NCBI RefSeq assembly: GCF_014897585.1
Contig: NZ_JABUXW010000027.1
Coordinates: 1 to 54,741, forward strand
Source of the DNA: Brachybacterium tyrofermentans
GTDB lineage: Bacteria; Actinomycetota; Actinomycetes; Actinomycetales; Dermabacteraceae
DNA: 54,741 nucleotides
Direction: 5' to 3'
Both the position numbers and the translations under genes were made by a program. Below the pieces are notes generated by a model. The model ran no database searches. It was not told the origin of the DNA and was given only the letters and a program-made list of their open reading frames with translations. Of this stretch, positions 49,497 to 54,741 are shown one piece after another; within the stretch, counting starts at the first letter, position 1, and every line of letters starts with the position of its first letter.

Positions 49497-50341
49497 TGAT
49501 CACCGCGCGCGAGATCACCGTCCGGTACGGCTCCACGCTCGCCCTCGACGCCACCGACCTGGCCGTGCCGTCGGGTCGCACGGTCGGCCTTATCGGCCCC
49601 AACGGGTCGGGGAAATCCACCATGCTGCGGGCCATCCTCCAGGCGGTCCGGACAGAGAGCGGCACTGTGCTCATCGACGACGATCCCATCGAGGCGCTCA
49701 GCCCCGTGCAGCGTGCCCAGCGCCTCGCCGTGGTCGCGCAGGAGGAGCCCAGCGGTCTTCCGCTGACAGCATGGGACTCCGTCCTCCTGGGACGCTCCCC
49801 GCACATCTCCGGTTGGTCCAGCTACCGGCAGGAGGACGAGCGGGCAGCTGAAGACGCGATGGGGCGGGCGGGCGTGCTCCATCTCGCTTCGCGCTCCATC
49901 GACGAGCTTTCCGGTGGTGAACGGCAGCGCGTCCTCATCGCCCGGGCGCTCGCGCAGGGGGCGCATCATCTCCTGCTCGACGAGCCCACCAACCATCTCG
50001 ACGTGCGCTACCAGCACGACATCCTCTCTCTCGTGCAGGACCTGCCCCTGACCACCGTCGTCGTGCTACACGACCTCAATCTCGCCGCCCGCTACTGCGA
50101 CGAGCTCGTCCTCCTCCACGAAGGGGCCGCCGTCGCCCGGGGCACGCCGACGCAGGTGCTCACTTCCGAGGTGCTCACCCCCGTGTACGGGATCGACGTC
50201 CGGCGACTCGACATTGACGGGGTTCCGCAGTTGGTCTTCAGTCCTCGTCGTCGACGTCCGCTGGCCGAGCCGATCCTTCACGATGACGACGTGCATTCCA
50301 GCATGGAGGTAGCGCCCGCGACGTCAGGCGTGATCCAGTGA
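49496..50341 (+). CDS. FepC-like ABC importer ATPase (system 2)
   Basis: 281 residues: Walker A GPNGSGKST, signature LSGGERQR, Walker B LLLDEPTNHLD and H-loop LHDLNLAARYCDE, as in siderophore/B12 importers. The C-terminal about 35 residues (RRRRPLAEPILHDDDVHSS) are an extra tail. It ends the plus operon behind Zur box 6; after it begins a decayed region. Confidence 0.92.
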   Translation: MITAREITVRYGSTLALDATDLAVPSGRTVGLIGPNGSGKSTMLRAILQAVRTESGTVLIDDDPIEALSPVQRAQRLAVVAQEEPSGLPLTAWDSVLLGRSPHISGWSSYRQEDERAAEDAMGRAGVLHLASRSIDELSGGERQRVLIARALAQGAHHLLLDEPTNHLDVRYQHDILSLVQDLPLTTVVVLHDLNLAARYCDELVLLHEGAAVARGTPTQVLTSEVLTPVYGIDVRRLDIDGVPQLVFSPRRRRPLAEPILHDDDVHSSMEVAPATSGVIQ

Positions 50342-50409
50342 ACTCGCACCGTGCAGCGATTCCGGGCGCGGCTCGCGAGTCGTCTCCCCAAAGAGGTCGA
50401 ATCGTCCGG

Positions 50410-50562
50410 GCGAGGCAGCCGGAACAGATCAGCCCGTCGGGCCAGCGGCGGATCCAGACCAGCATGGCGCCCGAGCTGTTCGTGCCGATCCCGGACCCGG
50501 CGGTCGCAGCGTGTCACGTCGCTGCTGGAATCGGCTGCGGTCGCTGGCCGGGGCGGACGATC
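50410..50562 (-). pseudogene. Fragment of an XRE-recombinase element (second copy)
   Basis: The minus-strand DNA matches about 54017-54200: the end of the XRE gene (ATCGTCCGCCCCGG) and the start of the zinc-ribbon recombinase gene, with CDRRVRDRHEQ in one frame and VWIRRWPDGLICSGC in another. Small indels break the frame. It marks a former copy of the mobile module now at 52632-54523, and the right boundary of the RiPP/importer cassette. Confidence 0.65.
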
Positions 50563-50870
50563 AGCGCTCGTCGAGAATGCGTAGTTCCTCCAACGAGTCG
50601 GGAAGATCACCGGCGCGGGCCTCTCGCCAGCGAGGGTTCCGAGCTGCCACTGCCGACAGTGAGTGAGGTGAGGTTTTCCATCTCGCCGAGGGCTCCCGGC
50701 AGACGCTCGAGCCAGTCATCGTGCGGAGCCCAGAGCTGCACTTTTCTGACCTGGGCCAAGCGCTCGGGGAGAATCGATTCGTCGAATACCACCGTCTCCC
50801 GCTTTACTCCACCAAGGCAACTGGGCATCCACAGAGCACCATCGGGCAGACCTCGTTCCAGAGGTTTAGA
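50561..50870 (-). pseudogene. Leucine-rich-repeat protein relic
   Basis: One minus frame reads LPERLAQVRKVQLWAPHDDW and LPGALGEMENLTSLTV, a leucine-rich repeat pattern. The match then moves to another frame ending DLPDSLEELRILDER and TGA at 50561. It is broken by at least one indel near 50650. The stretch 50871-51147 shows nothing else I can support. Confidence 0.4.
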
Positions 50871-51147
50871 CGATGCGAGGGCCAAGAGCGGTGAAGTCGT
50901 ATGGGCTTGCGACAGCACCCACCGGCGCAGGTCTTGTTGCCAACCACGCGAAAGCCAGCGTTGACCAATGGAAACAGGCACGGAAGGCTCCGCCCAGACA
51001 GGGAGACGACCCTTGCCGTGTGACGTCGGTGCTCCTCTTGCGGTTGGCTCCGGCCTGGAAGGAGCACGGACACCTCCACCGCAGACCTCACCGTCCGAGC
51101 GCGTCCGCGCCCATACTGGGCCTGTCAGTGCGCTTCGTGCGCAAGCT

Positions 51148-51939
51148 GTGAGCACGGTCGGCCCCACCCGCTCCGCGCGGATGAAGCTCGTCTATGTCTC
51201 AGGGGGTCGCACAAAGATCACGTACGACGCAGGTGCCCTGCCGATGGGCGAGGGGGAGATCGCGTTCCTGCCCGCGGATCGGACATATGTGGGATCACCA
51301 TCTGCTGTCGTTGAAACGATCGCCGTCTACATCGACCCGCAATTCGCTCTCGACCAACTCCGATGGCTCCCAAGCACAGCACCGTTCCTCGAAGAACTGT
51401 TCTCTGCCACCGAACCGCGGCCGCTCACCGTCACGCCCCATCGTCGCTCGCAACTTCACCGTCGACTACACGAGCTCACGCAGGTCCAAACGATCTCGCC
51501 AAACTCTGAGCTACAGCAGATGGCCGGCCTGGCACGTGTGTTCGGTCTCATCCACCCCGACGGCGAGGTACCCGTCTTCCTGCCCGATCTGCAACACCCA
51601 GAGATCGAAGAGGCGATCAGGCTTCTCGAAAGCGACCTCGAATGCTCGTGGACGGTGCGAGCCCTCGCGGACAGGGTGGCTTTGTCCCCGTCCCAACTCA
51701 CCCGCCTGTTCGCCAGGCACACGGGCATGTCGCCAGCCCGGTACCTCCGCGAGGCCCGTGCGCGCCGGATGCATCAACTTCTCATCAGAGGTGTCGTGAA
51801 TGTCAGCGAAGCCGCGCGCCTCGTTGGCTGGAGTGATCTGAGCCACGCGTCCCGCGCCTATCGGGCGGTGTTCGGACAAGCACCGTCCACCGCGAAGTCG
51901 CAGCAGGTTGCAGATAGCGGTGTCCTGGAAGATTGGTGA
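51148..51939 (+). CDS. AraC family transcriptional regulator
   Basis: 263 residues from GTG 51148; ATG 51181 is the alternative. A short cupin-like N-terminus (KLVYVSGGRTKITYDAGAL, AFLPADRTYVG) is followed by two C-terminal HTH units (VRALADRVALSPSQLTRLFARHTGMSP and VNVSEAARLVGWSDLSHASRAYRAVFG). Upstream sequence is decayed, so the N-terminus may be cut compared with typical family members. The stop is 1 bp from the methyltransferase start, so the two form one unit. Ligand unknown. Confidence 0.75.
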   Translation: MSTVGPTRSARMKLVYVSGGRTKITYDAGALPMGEGEIAFLPADRTYVGSPSAVVETIAVYIDPQFALDQLRWLPSTAPFLEELFSATEPRPLTVTPHRRSQLHRRLHELTQVQTISPNSELQQMAGLARVFGLIHPDGEVPVFLPDLQHPEIEEAIRLLESDLECSWTVRALADRVALSPSQLTRLFARHTGMSPARYLREARARRMHQLLIRGVVNVSEAARLVGWSDLSHASRAYRAVFGQAPSTAKSQQVADSGVLEDW

Positions 51940-51940
51940 T

Positions 51941-52564
51941 GTGGGCGACTACTGGAATCACAACACCGCGTACCACGAGTGGATTCTCCGCACAGCGCAA
52001 CGCGACGACGTGCGCGACGTGCTGGACGTCGGGTGTGGCGACGGGCTCCTACTGCAGCGCCTTGCACCGCACGTCACCACAGCCATCGGCATCGAACCGG
52101 ACGCGGAGACCATTGCACGCGCACGCACCCGACTGCACGACGCCGAGAACGTATCGCTCCAGCGCACCAACTTTGCCGCCTTCGATCCCGGTGCCGCACG
52201 GTTCGACCTGATCCTCTTTGTTGCGACACTCCACCACATGGATCTCCAGTCCACGCTCGAGAAGGCCGCTGCGCTGCTCCGTCCCGGAGGGCACCTGATG
52301 GTCGTCGGGGTCGCGGCGAACCGCACCCTGATCGACTGGATCCTCTCGGCAGCCGCCCTTCCGCTCGTGAGGATCGGATCGCTCCTGCACCGCGAGACGG
52401 ACGACATCGGAGTCCCCACCACGGAACCGCGCGAGAACCTCGCATCGATCCGGCAGATAAGTGCCGAGGTCTTGCTCGGGCGCAAGATCCGTCGTGGCCT
52501 CTACTACCGATACCTGCTCACCTGGGACAAGCCGATCGAAACCACAGGCTCCGCGCCCCGATAG
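51941..52564 (+). CDS. Class I SAM-dependent methyltransferase
   Basis: 207 residues from GTG 51941, directly behind the AraC stop. Motif I VLDVGCGDGLLLQRLAP, acidic GIEPDAETIARARTRL, FDLILFVATLHHMDL and LLRPGGHLMVVGVA. It resembles small-molecule methyltransferases of the ubiE/Trans-aconitate type. The substrate is unknown; the AraC protein is its likely regulator. Confidence 0.85.
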   Translation: MGDYWNHNTAYHEWILRTAQRDDVRDVLDVGCGDGLLLQRLAPHVTTAIGIEPDAETIARARTRLHDAENVSLQRTNFAAFDPGAARFDLILFVATLHHMDLQSTLEKAAALLRPGGHLMVVGVAANRTLIDWILSAAALPLVRIGSLLHRETDDIGVPTTEPRENLASIRQISAEVLLGRKIRRGLYYRYLLTWDKPIETTGSAPR

Positions 52565-52576
52565 CGGCGCTTCGAA

Positions 52577-52594
52577 GAGCCCCTCCAGGGGCTC
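52577..52594. terminator. Hairpin after the methyltransferase gene
   Basis: GAGCCCC-TCCA-GGGGCTC, 7-bp stem with a tetraloop, between the convergent methyltransferase and recombinase genes. There is no T-run, so it is a weak terminator candidate. Confidence 0.4.
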
Positions 52595-52631
52595 AACTGG
52601 CGCCCTGACGTGAACCTGAATGACGAGTTCC

Positions 52632-54179
52632 TCACTCGTTGAGGCGGGGCAGGCGTCGGGCTGGCTTGCCGAGCGGCGCGTAGTGCTGCCAGGTGGTGCC
52701 GTATTCGGTGGCGATTCTCTCGCTGCCGGTGGGGCTGTAGCCGAGCATTCCGGCGACGATGATGGGCGGGGCTTGGCGGAGTAGCTCGCGGATCGCGCGG
52801 CTTCGGTTGCTGAGGTTCGGGATGCCGTGGTTGTGGAGCCTGTCTCTGATCGACGTGGTGTGCAGTGGCCGCCCGGACGCGCGTCCGGGGAACAGCCAGG
52901 GACTCGTCTTGTTGGTCGCGGTGGTCTGGTTCCGGCGGGCGGCGACGTGTTTGCGGATGATGTCGTCGAATGGTGCGGGGATCGGTATCGGTGGATCGCC
53001 GAGTCGGACCAGGAGATTCCCCTCGTCGTCGATGCCGATGTCGTCGATGGTGAGCTGCTGGATGCGTGTAAGGGGTTGAGCGTAGAGCAGGACGAACAGG
53101 GCGAGTACTCGGTCGGTGAGTTCCATGCCGTCGCCGTCGTGAACCTGGCGGATGAGCTCGATGCGACGCTGCTGGGTCATGAGTGCGACGGGCCGTTTGA
53201 TGGGAGGTGGTAGTTCGAGCTTCGGGATGCGCCGGGTGTTCATCGTCCAGCGCAGGAATGGGCGAAGGGTGTCGCGCAGTCGCGGAGTGCCCTCGGCGAA
53301 GAGGCGGTCGAGATCTGTTTGGGTGGCCTCGGCCAGGGCCCGTCCTTGCTCGGCGAGGCCAGCGACGAACGTAGCGGCGGTGCGGAGTTGATGCCGGGCG
53401 ATCTGCGGGGCGGCGTATCCGAGCTCGCCGCGCGCGTCGATGCGTGCTCGGAAGACGCGTAGGTAGTGCCAGGTGATGAATAGCCGGAACATCTTGCGCT
53501 GCTCAGGGTCCGCGAGTTCGTTGAGCCAGCTGCGCGACCATTGTTCGAAGTAGAAGAGGGACTTGTCGATCGGCGGGAGGATGCCGGCGGTGACCATGAG
53601 ATCGCGGATGTAGACGGTGGACCGGCGGTGCGGGAGGCTGTGGATGCCCTCGTGCGTGAGCGGGACCTCGTCGCGGGCGATCGCGCGCAGCACGCTTCGC
53701 GGCTCGGGGCGGCTGAGCCAGAGGATGCCAGACCGGGGACGCTTCATGCTGATGATCAGCGCCGCCAGGGGCACGAGCTCGATCCGGACCCTGCCGGTGC
53801 CGTCGTCCAGGATCTCGTCGACGCGGTCCTGCAACACGCACCAGCCGCAGATGCCGGCGTGCTCGCGCCATCCTTCGCGGCCGCAGCGAGTGCAGGTAAA
53901 GTCGCCCAACCCACCCGCGCAGTCGGTGCACCGGTGCTGCCCCTCTGGGCCGATGCCGGGCAAGAGGCGGTCGATGCCGCAGCCGTCGCAGATCCCGTAG
54001 GTCTCCATCGCGGTCGCGAAGCAGCCGGAGCAGATCAACCCGTCCGGCCATCGGCGAATCCAGACTAGGACGACCTCGCCTGCCCCTTCGACCCGCTCGT
54101 ATCGGTCCCGGACGAGGCGGTCGCAGCGGGCGCAACGGGAGGCTTCGCCCGCGGTGTGATCCGCGGCGGTTGCGGTCAC
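52632..54179 (-). CDS. Zinc-ribbon tyrosine-recombinase-like protein
   Basis: 515 residues from GTG 54179, overlapping the XRE gene's TGA. The N-terminal about 100 residues hold six CxxC pairs (CARC, CSGC, CDGC, CTDC, CTRC, CGWC), enough for three zinc ribbons. The C-terminal half looks like an integrase: a SAM-like helical part, LTRIQQLTIDDI (Arg), HTTSIRDRLHNHGI, AGMLGYSPTGSE and a final WQHYA tyrosine. The classical HxxR box is not clear. It is presumably a DNA-mobility protein acting with the adjacent XRE and integrase genes. Confidence 0.65.
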   Translation of the reverse strand: MTATAADHTAGEASRCARCDRLVRDRYERVEGAGEVVLVWIRRWPDGLICSGCFATAMETYGICDGCGIDRLLPGIGPEGQHRCTDCAGGLGDFTCTRCGREGWREHAGICGWCVLQDRVDEILDDGTGRVRIELVPLAALIISMKRPRSGILWLSRPEPRSVLRAIARDEVPLTHEGIHSLPHRRSTVYIRDLMVTAGILPPIDKSLFYFEQWSRSWLNELADPEQRKMFRLFITWHYLRVFRARIDARGELGYAAPQIARHQLRTAATFVAGLAEQGRALAEATQTDLDRLFAEGTPRLRDTLRPFLRWTMNTRRIPKLELPPPIKRPVALMTQQRRIELIRQVHDGDGMELTDRVLALFVLLYAQPLTRIQQLTIDDIGIDDEGNLLVRLGDPPIPIPAPFDDIIRKHVAARRNQTTATNKTSPWLFPGRASGRPLHTTSIRDRLHNHGIPNLSNRSRAIRELLRQAPPIIVAGMLGYSPTGSERIATEYGTTWQHYAPLGKPARRLPRLNE

Positions 54180-54523
54180 TCGCCGGGGCGGACGATCCGG
54201 GCGCGGACGGGGCGCAGGTCGCCGATGCCGGTCGGCTTCGCGGGCCGGTCGCCAGCGGCGATCTTGCGGACGCCGACGCCCGTCGCGTCGGTGGGGATTA
54301 GCTCGGCTGGGGTGACATCGAAGATGTCGCAGAGCGCGGCGAGCACCGGAAGCGACAATCGCTCGGGGGTCGTGGTCACGAGCCGGTGGACCTGTGAGGC
54401 TGAGAGCACGATGCCGCGCTCGGCGAGCAGCGGGACGAGCTCGGTGGTGGCGTAGAGCTTGTGGGCGGCCATCACCTCTCGCAGCCGCCACTCGTAGGAC
54501 ACCTTCCGTCGTTGTCTGGTCAT
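54176..54523 (-). CDS. XRE/Cro-type helix-turn-helix regulator of the mobile element
   Basis: 115 residues. YEWRLREVMAAHKLYATTELVPLLAERGIVLSASQVHRLV and DIFDVTPAELI form an XRE-type domain of the kind found between recombinase genes in actinobacterial elements. AGGAGGAAG precedes ATG 54523. The start overlaps the end of the upstream integrase fragment and the stop overlaps the recombinase start, so the three were one operon. It probably regulates the element's mobility genes. Confidence 0.82.
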   Translation of the reverse strand: MTRQRRKVSYEWRLREVMAAHKLYATTELVPLLAERGIVLSASQVHRLVTTTPERLSLPVLAALCDIFDVTPAELIPTDATGVGVRKIAAGDRPAKPTGIGDLRPVRARIVRPGE

Positions 54524-54688
54524 CGTGCTTCCTCCTGTTGCGGGCCGACCGCGTCGGCGATGATCTGGTCCAGTGCGCGTCGCAGCGTGCGGGTGCGGAA
54601 GTCTGAGGAGACCCCGGTGTAGATCGACGTGGTCGAGGCATGTTCGTGCCCCACTTGATCCTGCACGAACCTCGGATCCCAGCCGTGG
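54520..54688 (-). pseudogene. C-terminal fragment of a XerC/D-type integrase
   Basis: The frame reads GWDPRFVQDQVGHEHASTTS, IYTGVSSDF and ends QQEEAR before TGA (54520-54522). It is the C-terminal part of a tyrosine recombinase with the conserved GH and the catalytic Tyr in IYT. The 5' part is missing: the match stops at about 54688, where an insertion-sequence-like end begins. Confidence 0.7.
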
Positions 54689-54741
54689 AGGTGTCAAGTT
54701 TTCTGTGTAAGGGGCCGGTCGAACAGCCTCTCTGCCGGGTG
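54689..54741. mobile_element. Probable end of an IS256-family insertion sequence
   Basis: From 54689 the sequence reads GGTGTCAAGTTTTCTGTGTA and then AGGGGCC, which resembles the terminal repeats of IS256-type (mutator) elements (TTACACAGAAAA...TTGACAC on the other strand). The integrase homology ends at this point. The rest of the element is outside the window. Confidence 0.55.

Noticed and set aside
1..54741. CRISPR arrays, tRNA or rRNA genes, riboswitches
   Set aside because: I saw no regularly spaced repeats and no tRNA-like or rRNA sequence, and the 5' regions of the metal operons are too short for known riboswitches.

Overview
This is a high-GC chromosomal or island segment from an Actinomycetota bacterium. 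GTG starts and ATGA/GTGA gene overlaps are frequent, and Zur, IdeR/DtxR and BlaI-type control signals are visible. A Micrococcales member such as a Microbacteriaceae species is my best guess, but that is inference. Nearly the whole window is devoted to transition metals.

Layout. (1) 1-9081: a copper island. It holds the end of a BlaI-type repressor, an M56 protease, CopZ, a CopD-CtaG fusion interrupted by one in-frame TGA, the CopA ATPase, a small membrane protein, a DUF5134-like protein, YcnI and a CopC-CopD fusion. Two identical-format dyads, TCTAC-N8-GTAGA, precede copZ and the DUF5134 gene. (2) 9544-26926: two convergent metal or metallophore transport operons. The plus operon has a YbtPQ/IrtAB-like ABC pair, two tandem ECF S-components, EcfT, a fused EcfA and an MFS carrier. 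The minus operon has a Dpp/Nik-type importer plus a second ABC pair. (3) 27041-39288: a zinc-homeostasis hub. It contains TetR, Zur, a CzrA-like ArsR repressor with a His-rich protein, two COG0523/CobW-type proteins, zinc-free ribosomal protein L36, a class I (metal-free) aldolase, an FAD oxidoreductase, a BASS/ACR3-like carrier, a FecCD-type importer, a methyltransferase and an XRE-cupin regulator. (4) 39653-50341: a RiPP locus made of two ABC exporter subunits, a 36-residue precursor peptide and two YcaO-family proteins, divergent from a second FecCD importer operon. (5) 50410-54741: mobile-element debris, an AraC regulator, a methyltransferase, an XRE regulator, a zinc-ribbon recombinase, and an integrase fragment cut by what looks like an IS256-family end.

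What ties it together. Six near-identical 15-bp sites related to TGAGAACGATTATCA lie at 10364, 26998, 29997, 31660, 35133 and 47328, each between divergent genes. Their target genes (zinc-free L36, CobW proteins, ABC importers) identify them as probable Zur boxes. One sits in the same promoter region as a DtxR/IdeR-like iron box.

Main discovery candidate: the YcaO RiPP locus shares a Zur box with a metallophore-type importer. Its precursor has a His-Gly-His core and no cysteine. The first YcaO protein keeps the ATP-site glutamates, while the second aligns with it but has lost them. I infer a zinc-starvation-induced, peptide-derived metallophore or a zinc-regulated antimicrobial; I know of no described equivalent.
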